NCBI GenBank assembly: GCA_040751755.1
Contig: JBFMHC010000025.1
Coordinates: 62,001-126,000, forward strand
Length of the DNA stretch: 64,000 nucleotides
Reading direction: 5' to 3'
Origin: PFJX01 sp040751755
GTDB taxonomy: Bacteria > Pseudomonadota > Gammaproteobacteria > Burkholderiales > Thiobacillaceae
A program made the translations under genes and the position numbers. The notes beneath the pieces were generated by a model. The model had not been told where the DNA came from. It was given only the letters and a program-made list of their open reading frames with translations, and ran no database searches. Positions within the stretch are counted from its first letter, which is position 1. Every line of letters begins with the position of its first letter. This document shows positions 50,221-59,682 of the stretch, piece after piece.

Positions 50221-51480
50221 ATGACACCCACCGCGCAGAAACAACTCTCGGTTTTGGTGATGAGCACATTGGCGTTCACGGTGTGCTTCGCCGTGTGGAT
50301 GATGTTCGCGGTCATCGGCATCCCCATCAAGACCCAGCTCGGCCTCAACGAGACCCAGTTCGGCATCCTCGTCGCCACCCCGGTGCTCACCGGCTCGCTG
50401 ATCCGCCTGCCGCTCGGCATGTGGACCGACAGGTTCGGCGGCCGCCTCGTCTTCTTCCTGCTCATGCTCGCCACCGTGGTGCCGATCTGGCTCATCGAAT
50501 ACGCGAGCACGTTCTGGCAGTTCCTGGCCATCGGCCTGTGCGTCGGCCTGGCCGGCGGTTCCTTCTCGGTGGGCATCGCCTACTGCGCGCGCTGGTTCGA
50601 CAAGTCGCGCCAGGGCATGGCCATGGGCGTGTTCGGCGCCGGCAACTCGGGCGCGGCGGTGACCAAGCTGGTGGCGCCGGCCATCGTCGTCGCCTACGGC
50701 TGGACCATGGTGCCGCAGGTCTACGCGGCGGCCATGCTGGTCACCGCCATCCTGTTCTGGTTCTTCACCTACGACGACCCCGCGCACCGCGTGCCGTCGC
50801 ACATCACCGTACGCGACCAGCTCAAGGCCCTGAAGGACCCGGCGGTGTGGAAGTACTGCCAGTACTACTCCATCGTGTTCGGCGGCTACGTGGCGCTGGC
50901 CCTGTGGATGACCAAGTACTACGTCAGCGAGTACGGCTTCGACCTCAAGACCGCGGCCTTCCTGGCGGCCTGCTTCTCCCTGCCGGGCGGCGTGCTGCGC
51001 GCCGTGGGCGGCTGGCTGTCGGACAAGTGGGGCGCGCACCGCGTCACCTGGTGGGTGCTGTGGGTGTCGTGGATCTGCCTGTTCATCATGTCCTACCCGC
51101 AGACCGAGTTCACCGTGAAGACGGTCAACGGGCCCCACACCTACAACATCCATCTCGCCCCCGAGGTGTTCACCGCCCTGCTGTTCACCGTCGGCGTCGC
51201 CTTCGCCTTCGGCAAGGCCAGCGTGTTCAAGTACATCTCCGACGAGTACCCGCACAACATCGGCGTCATCTCCGGGATCGTCGGCCTCATGGGCGGCCTG
51301 GGCGGTTTCCTGCTGCCGATCATGTTCGGCGCCCTGGTCGACCTCACCGGCATCCGCTCCTCCGCCTTCATGCTGATGTACGGCGTGGTCTGGGTGAGCC
51401 TGATCTGGATGTACACCACCGAGGTCCGCAAGCTGGACCTCATCAAGAAGCCCGCCCTCGCCGCGGACGACATGGAATGA
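50221..51480 (+). CDS. narK1: nitrate/nitrite transporter NarK1 (MFS)
   Basis: A 419-residue, 12-helix MFS protein of the NNP family. The nitrate signature FGAGNSGAAVTKLVAP (in TM5) and a second in TM11 (GIVGLMGGLGGFLLPIMFG) are both present. An Arg in helix 2 (LIRLPLGMWTDRFGG) fits the nitrate site. It corresponds to the type I (proton-nitrate symport) member of the NarK1/NarK2 pair found fused or adjacent in denitrifiers. A repeat element separates it from narK2. Start ATG 50221 has AGGGG upstream. Confidence 0.93.
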   Translation: MTPTAQKQLSVLVMSTLAFTVCFAVWMMFAVIGIPIKTQLGLNETQFGILVATPVLTGSLIRLPLGMWTDRFGGRLVFFLLMLATVVPIWLIEYASTFWQFLAIGLCVGLAGGSFSVGIAYCARWFDKSRQGMAMGVFGAGNSGAAVTKLVAPAIVVAYGWTMVPQVYAAAMLVTAILFWFFTYDDPAHRVPSHITVRDQLKALKDPAVWKYCQYYSIVFGGYVALALWMTKYYVSEYGFDLKTAAFLAACFSLPGGVLRAVGGWLSDKWGAHRVTWWVLWVSWICLFIMSYPQTEFTVKTVNGPHTYNIHLAPEVFTALLFTVGVAFAFGKASVFKYISDEYPHNIGVISGIVGLMGGLGGFLLPIMFGALVDLTGIRSSAFMLMYGVVWVSLIWMYTTEVRKLDLIKKPALAADDME

Positions 51481-51509
51481 GCGCCTCGTTCACTTCCCCA
51501 CGGTTTTTC

Positions 51510-51706
51510 ACCCTCTCCCTTGAGGGGAGAGGGCAGGGGCGAGAAGGGGGTTTCGCGGAGCATGCTCCGCGCCCTTCGAGCGGTTCCGGCATGCAGGCCG
51601 GAACGCGCCCTGCAAGGGAGGGTGGGTCTTTCACCCATCCCCCGGGCGGCTCGCGCCGCCCCCTCCCTCTCCCCAACCCCTCCCCCCTCGAGGGGGAGGG
51701 GCTTCA
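51510..51706. repeat. composite palindromic repeat between narK1 and narK2, copy 10
   Basis: Order of modules: CCCTCTCCCTTGAGGGGAGA; the palindrome TTCGCGGAGCATGCTCCGCG; a GGTTCCGG-CATGCAG-GCCGGAAC hairpin; then CCCTCTCCCCAACCCCTCCC and CCTCGAGGGGGAGGGG. The same order occurs between narG and narH (57132-57345), so this is a composite mobile-looking unit. Confidence 0.82.
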
Positions 51707-51730
51707 AAACCCACGCTACGGAGCATGCCA

Positions 51731-53344
51731 ATGAGCACGAACATCGCTAAATGGGACGTGGAGGACCCGCAGTTCTGGGACTCCACCGGCAGGCGCATCG
51801 CCAACCGCAACCTGTGGATCTCCATCCCCAGCCTGCTGCTCGGCTTCGCCATCTGGATGATGTGGGGGATCATCACCGTGCAGATGCTGAACCTGGGCTT
51901 CCCGTTCTCCAAGGAGGACATGTTCAGCCTTACCGCCATCGCCGGCCTGTCCGGCGCCACCCTGCGCATCCCGTCCTCGTTCTTCATCCGCCTCGCCGGC
52001 GGGCGCAACGCCATCTTCCTCACCACGGCGCTGCTGATGATCCCGGCCATCGGCACCGGCATCGCCCTGCAGGACAAGACCACGCCGCTGTGGGTGTTCC
52101 AGCTCCTGGCGCTGCTCTCCGGCATCGGCGGCGGCAACTTCGCCTGCTCGATGTCCAACATCAGCACCTTCTTCCCGAAGCGCCTGCAGGGCACGGCCCT
52201 GGGCCTGAACGCCGGCCTGGGCAACTTCGGCGTCACCACCATGCAGATCCTCATCCCCCTGGTGATGACCGCCGGCATCTTTGGCGCCATGGCCGGGGCG
52301 CCCATGGAGCTGGTGAAGGACTCGGGCTGGATCCTCGGCAAGATCGCCGCCGGCACGCCCACCTTCATCCAGAACGCCGGCTGGGTGTGGATGCTGGCCC
52401 TGGCGCCGCTCGCCTTCCTCGGCTTCTTCGGCATGAACAACCTGCTGCCGATCTCGCCGGCCATCGGCGGCACCGTGGCGGCCTTCATCAAGGTCCTCTG
52501 GCTCTACGGCCTGGCCGCCGTGACCGCCGGCGTCGGTCTCTACCTCTACCTGCCCCCGGCGGCGGGCGGCCTGGGCCTGCTCAACATGTGGGTGGCGCTG
52601 CCCCTGATCATGGTCGGCACCCTGCTGCTCATGCGCCTGTTCGCCATCGGCGAGATGAAGGCGGGCATCCAGAAGCAGTTCTCCATCTTCTCCAGCAAGC
52701 ACACCTGGTCGATGACCGCCCTGTACCTGGTGACCTTCGGCTCCTTCATCGGCTTCGCCGCCGCGGTGCCGCTGTCCATCACGGTGATCTTCGGCGACAC
52801 CCACGTGTTCGACGCCGCCACCCAGACCTGGGTGCACACCAAGAACCCCAACGCCCCCTCGGCCCTGACCTACGCCTGGATCGGCCCCTTCGTCGGCGCC
52901 CTGGTGCGGCCGATCGGCGGCTGGATCTCCGACAAGGTGGGCGGCTCCATCGTCACCCAGGTGATCTCCGCGGTGATGGTGGGCGCCTCGGTCTACGCCG
53001 GCTACATCATGATGCAGGCCTACCACTCCGCCACCCCCGAGGTCTATTTCACCCAGTTCCTGGTGACCTTCGTGGTGGTGTTCGCCGCCTCCGGCATCGG
53101 CAACGGCTCCACCTTCCGCACCGTCGGCGTGATCTTCGACCGCGCCCAGGCCGGCCCCGTGCTGGGCTGGACCTCGGCGGTGGCCGCCTACGGCTCCTTC
53201 ATCGCCCCCGAGGTGATCAAGGGCCAGCTCAAGGCCGGCACCCCGGAAAACGCGATGTACGGCTTCGCCATCTTCTATGCCCTCTGCCTGGTCCTGAACT
53301 GGTGGTTCTACCTGCGCCGCGGCAGCGAGATCCGCAATCCCTGA
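51731..53344 (+). CDS. narK2: nitrate/nitrite transporter NarK2 (MFS)
   Basis: A 537-residue MFS transporter of the type II NarK branch (nitrate/nitrite antiport), longer than NarK1 because of a large central cytoplasmic loop and extra helices around residue 250-300. Signatures include SSFFIRLAGGRNAIF with the substrate Arg, GIGGGNFACSMSNISTFFPK, GLNAGLGNFGVTTMQ (first NNP motif) and SGIGNGSTFRTVGVIF (second). ATG 51731 is favoured because GGAG lies seven bases upstream, although ATG 51725 is in frame. narG follows after 25 bp. Confidence 0.93.
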   Translation: MSTNIAKWDVEDPQFWDSTGRRIANRNLWISIPSLLLGFAIWMMWGIITVQMLNLGFPFSKEDMFSLTAIAGLSGATLRIPSSFFIRLAGGRNAIFLTTALLMIPAIGTGIALQDKTTPLWVFQLLALLSGIGGGNFACSMSNISTFFPKRLQGTALGLNAGLGNFGVTTMQILIPLVMTAGIFGAMAGAPMELVKDSGWILGKIAAGTPTFIQNAGWVWMLALAPLAFLGFFGMNNLLPISPAIGGTVAAFIKVLWLYGLAAVTAGVGLYLYLPPAAGGLGLLNMWVALPLIMVGTLLLMRLFAIGEMKAGIQKQFSIFSSKHTWSMTALYLVTFGSFIGFAAAVPLSITVIFGDTHVFDAATQTWVHTKNPNAPSALTYAWIGPFVGALVRPIGGWISDKVGGSIVTQVISAVMVGASVYAGYIMMQAYHSATPEVYFTQFLVTFVVVFAASGIGNGSTFRTVGVIFDRAQAGPVLGWTSAVAAYGSFIAPEVIKGQLKAGTPENAMYGFAIFYALCLVLNWWFYLRRGSEIRNP

Positions 53345-53369
53345 TCCCCACGATTCACAGGAGAAAAAC

Positions 53370-56300
53370 ATGAGTCACTTCCTAGACCGCCTGACCTACT
53401 TCACGCATCCCCGTGAATCGTTTTCCGGCGAGCACGGCGTCAAGACCATCGAGGACCGCAAGTGGGAGGACGCCTACCGCAACCGCTGGCGCCACGACAA
53501 GGTGGTGCGCTCCACGCACGGCGTGAACTGCACCGGCGGCTGCTCGTGGAAGATCTTCGTCAAGAACGGCCTGGTGTCGTTCGAGATGCAGCAGACCGAC
53601 TACCCGCGCACCCGCGACGACCTGCCCAACCATGAGCCGCGCGGCTGCCAGCGCGGGGCGTCGTTCTCCTGGTACCTGTACTCGCCGCACCGCATCAAGC
53701 ACCCGATGATCCGCGGCCGCCTGCTCGACCTGTACCGCGCCGAGCGCAAGTCCGGCAAGGACCCGGTGGAGGCCTGGGCGGCGATCCAGGCCGACACGGC
53801 GAAGCGCGACAAGTACGTCAAGGTGCGCGGCCTGGGCGGCTTCGTGCGCACCAGCTGGGACGAGGTGCTGGAGATCACCGCCGCCGCCAACGTCCATACC
53901 ATCCAGAAGTGGGGCCCGGACCGCATCTACGGCTTCTCGCCGATCCCGGCCATGTCCATGATCTCCTACGCCGCCGGCTCGCGTTACCTGTCGCTGATCG
54001 GCGGCGCCTGCGGCTCCTTCTACGACTGGTACTGCGACCTGCCGATCGGCAGCCCGCAGACCTGGGGCGAGCAGACCGACGTGCCGGAGTCGGCCGACTG
54101 GTACAACTCCACCTACATCATCATCGCCGGCGCCAACCTGCCGATGACCCGCACCCCGGACGCGCACTTCGCCATCGAGACGCGCTACAAGGGCACCAAG
54201 ATCGTCTCCATGTCGCCGGACTACGCCGAGTTCTGCAAGTTCGCCGACCTGTGGATGCCGATCCGCCAGGGCACGGACTCCGCCGCCTTCATGGCCATGG
54301 GCCACGTGGCGCTGAAGGAGTTCTACGTGCTGCGCAAGACGCCGTACTTCCAGGAGTACGCGCGCAAGTACACCGACCTGCCGATGCAGGTGGTGCTGCG
54401 CAAGCATGAGAGCGGCTACGTCAGCGACCGCAACCTGCGCGCCTCCGACCTGGGCGGCATGAACGAGGCCAACAACCCGGAATGGAAGACCATCGTCTGG
54501 GACGAGTTCTCTGGCGCCTTCGTGGTGCCCAACGGCTCGATCGGCTTCCGCTGGGGCGAGGAGGGCAAGTGGAACCTGCTGGAGAAACAATCCGACGGTT
54601 CCAACATGTGCGCCGAGCTGACCTGCCAGGGCAAGGCGGGCACCGAGGTCGTCCCGGTCGGCTTCCCGCACTTCACCCCCGGCGAGCCGGAGCTGCTGTT
54701 CCGCAACGTGCCGGCGCGCCGCGTCAGGCTGGCGGACGGCGGCGAGGCCCTGGTCGCTTCGGTGTTCGACCTGCTGGTGGCGCAGTACGGCGTCGACCGC
54801 GGCCTGGGCGGCGGCAACGTGGCGAGCGACTACAACGACGCCAGCTGCGCCTACACCCCGGCCTGGGCCGAGAAGGTCACCGGCGTGAAGCGCGCCGACA
54901 TCGAGCGCACCGGCCGCGAGTTCGCCGACAACGCGGCCAAGACCAAGGGCAAGTCCATGGTCATCATGGGCGCGGCGATCAACCACTGGTACCACCACGA
55001 CCAGTCCTACCGCTCGATCATGAACCTGCTGCACCTGTGCGGCTGCGTCGGCCAGAGCGGCGGCGGCTGGGCGCACTACGTCGGCCAGGAGAAGCTGCGG
55101 CCGCAGGCCGGCTGGGCGCCGATCGCCTTCGCCCTCGACTGGCACCGCCCGCCGCGCCACCAGAACTCCACCTCCTACTGGTACTTCCACACCGACCAGT
55201 GGCGCTACGAGACGGTGAAGGCGGACGAGCTGCTCTCGCCCGCCGGCAAGGGCCGCAACAAGGGCTACAGCCTGGCCGACTACAACGTCGTCTCCACCCG
55301 CCTGGGCTGGCTGCCCTCGAACCCGCACTTCAACAAGAACCCGATCGAGATCGGCATCGAGGCGGCCAAGGCCGGCGCCACCGACGAGGCGGGCGTGGCG
55401 AAGCATGTCGCCGAGCAGTTGAAGTCCGGCGCCCTGGACATGGCCTACGCCGATCCGGACGCGCCGGAGAACTGGCCGCGCAACCTGATCGTCTGGCGCG
55501 GCAACCTGATCGGCACCTCCGCCAAGGGCCACGAGTACTTCCTCAAGCACCTGCTCGGCGCGCAGAACGGCGTGCTGCAGGAAGGCGGTGTCGGCAACGA
55601 CTGCAAGGAGGTGAAGTGGCGCGACGAGGCCCCGGTCGGCAAGCTGGACCTGATGGTGGACATCAACTTCCGCCTCAACTCCACCGGCGCCTACGCGGAC
55701 ATCATCCTGCCCACCGCCACCTGGTACGAGAAGCACGACCTCAACACCACGGACATGCACCCCTTCATCCACCCGCTCGCCGAGGCGGTGAGCCCGGGTT
55801 GGGAGTCCAAGTCCGACTGGCAGATCTTCAAGTCGCTGGCGAAGAAGTTCTCCGAGCTTTCCGCCAAGCACCTGGGGGTGAAGAAGGACGTGGTGTCCCT
55901 GCCCATGCAGCACGACTCGCCCTTCGAGCTGGCGCAGCCGCTGGGCCAGGTGCGCGACTGGAAGAAGGGCGACTGCGACCCGATCCCCGGCAAGACCATG
56001 CCGATCATCAAGGTGGTGGAGCGCGACTACGGCAGCACCTACAACAAGTTCATCGCCCTCGGGCCGCTGATGACCAAGCTGGGCAACAACGTGAAGGGCC
56101 TGGACTGGAACACCGAGCAGGAATACAAGGAACTGGCCTCGCTCAACCGCACCGTCACCGAGCCCGGCATCTCCCAGGGCATGCCCAGCCTGGAGGAGGA
56201 CATCGCGGTGTGCGACTCGGTGATGCGCATGGCGCCGGAGACCAACGGCGAGGTGGCGCACAAGTCCTGGAGCGCCCTCAGCAAGAAGACCGGCATCGAC

Positions 56301-57122
56301 CATCACCACCTCTATGCCGGGCGCCACGAGGACAAGATCACCTTCCGCGACATCCAGGCGCAGCCGCGCAAGATCATCACCGCGCCGACCTGGTCCGGCA
56401 TCGAGTCGGAGCACGTCTCCTACACCGCGGGCTACACCAACATCCACGAGCACATCCCGTTCCGGACGCTCACCGGCCGCGCCCACTTCTACCAGGACCA
56501 CGAGTGGATGCTGGACTTCGGCGAGGGCTTCTGCTGCTTCCGCCCGCCGGTGGACATGCAGGAGCACAAGAAGGTGCCGAGCAGCGTCACCAAGGGCCCG
56601 CACCTGGTGCTGTCCTGGATCACGCCGCACTCCAAGTGGGGCATCCACTCCAGCTACCAGGACAACCTGCGCATGCTCAACCTGTTCCGCGGCGGTCCCT
56701 ACTTCTGGATCTCGGAAGAGGACGCGAAGAGCGTCGGCATCGCCGACAACGACTGGGTCGAGGCGGTCAACGCCAACGGCGCCACCGTGGCACGGGCGGT
56801 GGTCAGTCAAAGGGTGCCGAGAGGCATGGCGCTCATGTACCACGCCCAGGAGAAGAACGTGAACGTGCCCGGCAGCCCGACCACCGGCAAGCGCGGCGGC
56901 ATCCTCAACTCGGTCACCCGCGTGGTGGTCAAGCCCACCCACATGATCGGCGGCTACGCGCAACTGGCCTACAGCTTCAACTACTACGGCCCGGTCGGCA
57001 GCAACCGCGACGAGGTGGTGGTGGTGCGCAGGATCGCCGACCAGGACGTGGACTGGCTGGAGCGGCCGCTGACGCCGGAGCGCGAGCAGCAGCGCAACCC
57101 GGTGGGCGTGGGGCCGAAGTGA
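53370..57122 (+). CDS. narG: respiratory nitrate reductase alpha subunit NarG
   Basis: A 1250-residue molybdoenzyme, the catalytic subunit of membrane-bound nitrate reductase. The FS0 [4Fe-4S] ligands are His50 and the Cys residues in THGVNCTGGCSWK plus GCQRG. The Mo-ligand Asp lies in YDWYCDLPIGSPQTWGEQTD. Residues GVNDCKEVKWRDE-like segments and IGGYAQLAYSFNYYGPVGSN mark the bis-MGD binding regions. There is no classical Tat RR-leader beyond a degenerate one, as in other NarG. GGAG precedes the ATG. The subunit works on the cytoplasmic side with NarH and NarI. Confidence 0.97.
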   Translation: MSHFLDRLTYFTHPRESFSGEHGVKTIEDRKWEDAYRNRWRHDKVVRSTHGVNCTGGCSWKIFVKNGLVSFEMQQTDYPRTRDDLPNHEPRGCQRGASFSWYLYSPHRIKHPMIRGRLLDLYRAERKSGKDPVEAWAAIQADTAKRDKYVKVRGLGGFVRTSWDEVLEITAAANVHTIQKWGPDRIYGFSPIPAMSMISYAAGSRYLSLIGGACGSFYDWYCDLPIGSPQTWGEQTDVPESADWYNSTYIIIAGANLPMTRTPDAHFAIETRYKGTKIVSMSPDYAEFCKFADLWMPIRQGTDSAAFMAMGHVALKEFYVLRKTPYFQEYARKYTDLPMQVVLRKHESGYVSDRNLRASDLGGMNEANNPEWKTIVWDEFSGAFVVPNGSIGFRWGEEGKWNLLEKQSDGSNMCAELTCQGKAGTEVVPVGFPHFTPGEPELLFRNVPARRVRLADGGEALVASVFDLLVAQYGVDRGLGGGNVASDYNDASCAYTPAWAEKVTGVKRADIERTGREFADNAAKTKGKSMVIMGAAINHWYHHDQSYRSIMNLLHLCGCVGQSGGGWAHYVGQEKLRPQAGWAPIAFALDWHRPPRHQNSTSYWYFHTDQWRYETVKADELLSPAGKGRNKGYSLADYNVVSTRLGWLPSNPHFNKNPIEIGIEAAKAGATDEAGVAKHVAEQLKSGALDMAYADPDAPENWPRNLIVWRGNLIGTSAKGHEYFLKHLLGAQNGVLQEGGVGNDCKEVKWRDEAPVGKLDLMVDINFRLNSTGAYADIILPTATWYEKHDLNTTDMHPFIHPLAEAVSPGWESKSDWQIFKSLAKKFSELSAKHLGVKKDVVSLPMQHDSPFELAQPLGQVRDWKKGDCDPIPGKTMPIIKVVERDYGSTYNKFIALGPLMTKLGNNVKGLDWNTEQEYKELASLNRTVTEPGISQGMPSLEEDIAVCDSVMRMAPETNGEVAHKSWSALSKKTGIDHHHLYAGRHEDKITFRDIQAQPRKIITAPTWSGIESEHVSYTAGYTNIHEHIPFRTLTGRAHFYQDHEWMLDFGEGFCCFRPPVDMQEHKKVPSSVTKGPHLVLSWITPHSKWGIHSSYQDNLRMLNLFRGGPYFWISEEDAKSVGIADNDWVEAVNANGATVARAVVSQRVPRGMALMYHAQEKNVNVPGSPTTGKRGGILNSVTRVVVKPTHMIGGYAQLAYSFNYYGPVGSNRDEVVVVRRIADQDVDWLERPLTPEREQQRNPVGVGPK

Positions 57123-57131
57123 TGGGCTTTT

Positions 57132-57345
57132 CTCCCTCCCCCTTGAGGGGGCGTAAGAGGGAATTCGCGAAGCATGCTTCGCGCCTCTGGAGCCGGACCG
57201 GGATGCAGCCCGGTCCGTGGGGCGCGAAGCGGGACCGGGGAGAGGGTGAGGACGGCGAAGCCGTCCAAAAGGGCACGCAACTGCCCACCCTCTCCCCCAA
57301 CCCCTCCCCCCTCGAGGGGGAGGGGAGACAGGCAACGGCGCCCCT
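57132..57345. repeat. composite palindromic repeat between narG and narH, copy 11
   Basis: Modules in the same order as copy 10: CCCTCCCCCTTGAGGGGGCG; TTCGCGAAGCATGCTTCGCG; a GGACCGGG-ATGCAG-CCCGGTCC hairpin; a GGACGGC-GAA-GCCGTCC hairpin; then CCCTCTCCCCCAACCCCTCC and CCTCGAGGGGGAGGGG. It occupies most of a 334-bp gap inside the nar operon; the remaining 110 bp carry a CCGCCGAGG...CCTCGGCGG inverted repeat. Confidence 0.85.
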
Positions 57346-57456
57346 CGATGGAGGGGAGTCAACCAGGTTCAACCGCCGAGGTGCCGAAGGTGACGGGTCT
57401 CGTGGCTGGGTCACAGCACCCCAGGGCCTCGGCGGTTAACAACACAGGAGCATGAA

Positions 57457-59004
57457 ATGAAAGTTCGCGCGCAATTCGCCTTCGTCTTCAACCTGGACAA
57501 GTGCATCGGCTGCCACACCTGCTCGGTCACCTGCAAGAACGTATGGACCAACCGCAAGGGCGTGGAGTACGTCTGGTTCAACAACGTGGAATCCAAGCCC
57601 GGCATCGGCTTTCCCAAGGACTGGGAGAACCAGACCAAGTGGCGCGGCGGCTGGGAGCTGAAGGACGGCAAGCTGCAGCTCAAGTCCGGCAGCAAGCTCA
57701 ACCGGCTGATGAACATCTTCGCCAACCCGGACATGCCGGAGATCGACGACTACTATGAGCCGTTCACCTTCGACTACGCGCGCCTGCAGAACGCGCCGCT
57801 GTCCGAGGCGGCGCCGACCGCGCGGCCGGTGTCGCAGATCACCGGCGAGAAGATGGACAAGATCACCTGGGGTCCCAACTGGGAGGACGACCTGGCGGGC
57901 GAGTTCGAGAAGCGCGCCCGCGACCAGAACATGGCGAACCTGGAGAAGGAGATCTACAAGCAGTTCGCCAACACCTTCCACATGTACCTGCCGCGCATCT
58001 GCAACCACTGCATCAACCCCGCCTGCGTCGCCGCCTGCCCGTCCGGCTCGATCTACAAGCGCGAGGAGGACGGCATCGTCCTGGTGGACCAGGACAAGTG
58101 CCGCGGCTGGCGCATGTGCATCTCCTCCTGCCCGTACAAGAAGGTGTTCTACAACTGGGAATCCGGCAAGGCGGAGAAGTGCATCGGCTGCTACCCGCGC
58201 GTCGAGTCCGGCATGCCGACGGTGTGCTCCGAGTCCTGCGTGGGCCGCATCCGCTACAACGGCATCATGCTCTACGACGCGGACCGCATCGAGGAGCTGG
58301 CCTCCACGCAGAACGAGCAGGACCTGTACGAGGCGCACACGCGCATCTTCCTCGACCCCAACGACCCCAAGGTGATCGAGCAGGCCCGCATCGACGGCGT
58401 GCCGGATGACTGGATCGAGGCGGCAAGGAAGTCGCCGATCTGGAAGATGGCCATGGACTGGAAGATCGCCTTCCCCATGCACCCCGAGTTCCGCACCCTG
58501 CCCATGGTCTGGTACGTGCCGCCGCTCTCGCCGGTGCAGTCGCACATCGACCAGGGCAACCTGCCCACCGAGGCCGACGGCTGCATCCCCAAGTCCGGCA
58601 CCCTGCGCCTGCCCATCAAGTACCTGGCCAACCTGCTCACCGCCGGCAAGGAGGAGCCGATCCGCCAGGCGCTCAACAAGATGATCGCGATGCGCTCCTA
58701 CATGCGCTCCGTGCACGTCGAGGGCGAGCCGGCCACCGAGGCGCTGAAGAACGCGGGCATCGACGAGGCGACGGCGAAGGAGATGTACCGCTACATGGCG
58801 ATCGCCAACTACGAGGACCGCTTCGTCATCCCCACCGGCCACCAGGAGGTGACGCTGGAGGACTTCTACGCCCACCAGGGCCAGAACGGCTTCACCTTCG
58901 GCAACGACTCCTCCGCCGGCATCTCGCCCAACTCGCTGTTCCCGGAACGGCGCAAGGAGTCGGTGGAATCCCTGCAACCCGCGCCGTCTGCGGACGAGCG
59001 TTGA
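57457..59004 (+). CDS. narH: respiratory nitrate reductase beta subunit NarH
   Basis: A 515-residue iron-sulfur subunit carrying four clusters in electron transfer from NarI to NarG. Cys motifs are CIGCHTCSVTCKNVW (16-30), CNHCINPACVAACPSG (184-199), CRGWRMCISSCPYKK (217-231; the Trp replaces a Cys and marks the 3Fe-4S cluster) and CIGCYPRVESGMPTVCSESC (244-263). Length is as expected. An ACACAGGAGC ribosome site precedes the ATG 57457. It is separated from narG by an inserted composite repeat. Confidence 0.97.
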   Translation: MKVRAQFAFVFNLDKCIGCHTCSVTCKNVWTNRKGVEYVWFNNVESKPGIGFPKDWENQTKWRGGWELKDGKLQLKSGSKLNRLMNIFANPDMPEIDDYYEPFTFDYARLQNAPLSEAAPTARPVSQITGEKMDKITWGPNWEDDLAGEFEKRARDQNMANLEKEIYKQFANTFHMYLPRICNHCINPACVAACPSGSIYKREEDGIVLVDQDKCRGWRMCISSCPYKKVFYNWESGKAEKCIGCYPRVESGMPTVCSESCVGRIRYNGIMLYDADRIEELASTQNEQDLYEAHTRIFLDPNDPKVIEQARIDGVPDDWIEAARKSPIWKMAMDWKIAFPMHPEFRTLPMVWYVPPLSPVQSHIDQGNLPTEADGCIPKSGTLRLPIKYLANLLTAGKEEPIRQALNKMIAMRSYMRSVHVEGEPATEALKNAGIDEATAKEMYRYMAIANYEDRFVIPTGHQEVTLEDFYAHQGQNGFTFGNDSSAGISPNSLFPERRKESVESLQPAPSADER

Positions 59005-59008
59005 AACT

Positions 59009-59114
59009 CCCCTCCCCCTCGGGGGAGGGGCCGGGGGTGAGGGAACCCGGCATCGCGACCGCGACCGCGACCGTTGCTCCCTCACCCTGGCCCTCTCCCG
59101 GTGGGAGAGGGAAT
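59009..59114. repeat. palindromic repeat between narH and narJ, copy 12
   Basis: CCCCTCCCCCTCGGGGGAGG and CCGGGGGTGAGGGAACCC, then three GCGACC repeats (about 59055-59072), then CGTTGCTCCCTCACCCTGGC and CCTCTCCCGGTGGGAGAGG. The copy inside the radical SAM gene (61489-61580) is the same two-module unit in the opposite orientation. Confidence 0.8.
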
Positions 59115-59131
59115 GGACCTAGGAGAAACAC

Positions 59132-59668
59132 ATGTTCTACAAGCTGCTTGCCAAACTGCTGGAGTACCCGGACGCCGAGCTGCAGGCCGAGTTGCCGCGC
59201 CTCAACAAGGCCCTGCGCGAGGGCTTCGAGGCCACGGAATGGATCGTCCTGGAGCGCTTCATGCGCCAGCTCGCGGATGAGTCCCTGACCGAGTCGCAGG
59301 CCGCCTACGTGCGGACCTTCGACATGACCCCGGAGCATGCCCTGCACCTCACCCACCACCTGTTCGGCGACGACAAGAACCGCGGCCCCGCGCTCATCGA
59401 CCTGACCGAGTACTACCGGCAGTACGGCCTGGAGATCGCCGCCAACGACGGCGGCTCGCGCGAGCTGCCGGACTACCTGCCGCTGGTGCTGGAGTTCGCC
59501 GCGCAACTGGAGGCCGAGGAGGCGCGCGTGTTCCTCTCGCAGTGGACCAAGGTCCTCAACCAGCTGGCGGCCAACCTGGAGACCGCCGAAAGCCCCTACG
59601 CCCCCCTCGTCCGCCTGGTGGAACGGCGCAGCCGTCTCGCCCAGCCGATGGCCGAGGCCGCCGCCTGA
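59132..59668 (+). CDS. narJ: nitrate reductase molybdenum cofactor assembly chaperone NarJ
   Basis: A 178-residue all-helical chaperone of the NarJ/TorD family. It begins MFYKLLAKLLEYPDAELQAE and contains YVRTFDMTPEHALHLTHHLFG and the DYLPLVLEFAAQLE segment, both conserved in NarJ. It is shorter than E. coli NarJ (about 236) because the C-terminal tail is reduced. NarJ binds apo-NarG and allows Mo-cofactor insertion before membrane attachment. The gene has a good ribosome site (TAGGAGAA) and lies 14 bp before narI. Confidence 0.95.
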   Translation: MFYKLLAKLLEYPDAELQAELPRLNKALREGFEATEWIVLERFMRQLADESLTESQAAYVRTFDMTPEHALHLTHHLFGDDKNRGPALIDLTEYYRQYGLEIAANDGGSRELPDYLPLVLEFAAQLEAEEARVFLSQWTKVLNQLAANLETAESPYAPLVRLVERRSRLAQPMAEAAA

Positions 59669-59682
59669 ACTAGGAGACCATC

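Noticed and set aside
53382..57362. Very long minus-strand open frame opposite narG
   Set aside because: It is the antisense shadow of a high-GC gene: low-complexity His/Arg/Val/Gly-rich translation with no motifs, whereas the plus strand is unmistakable NarG.
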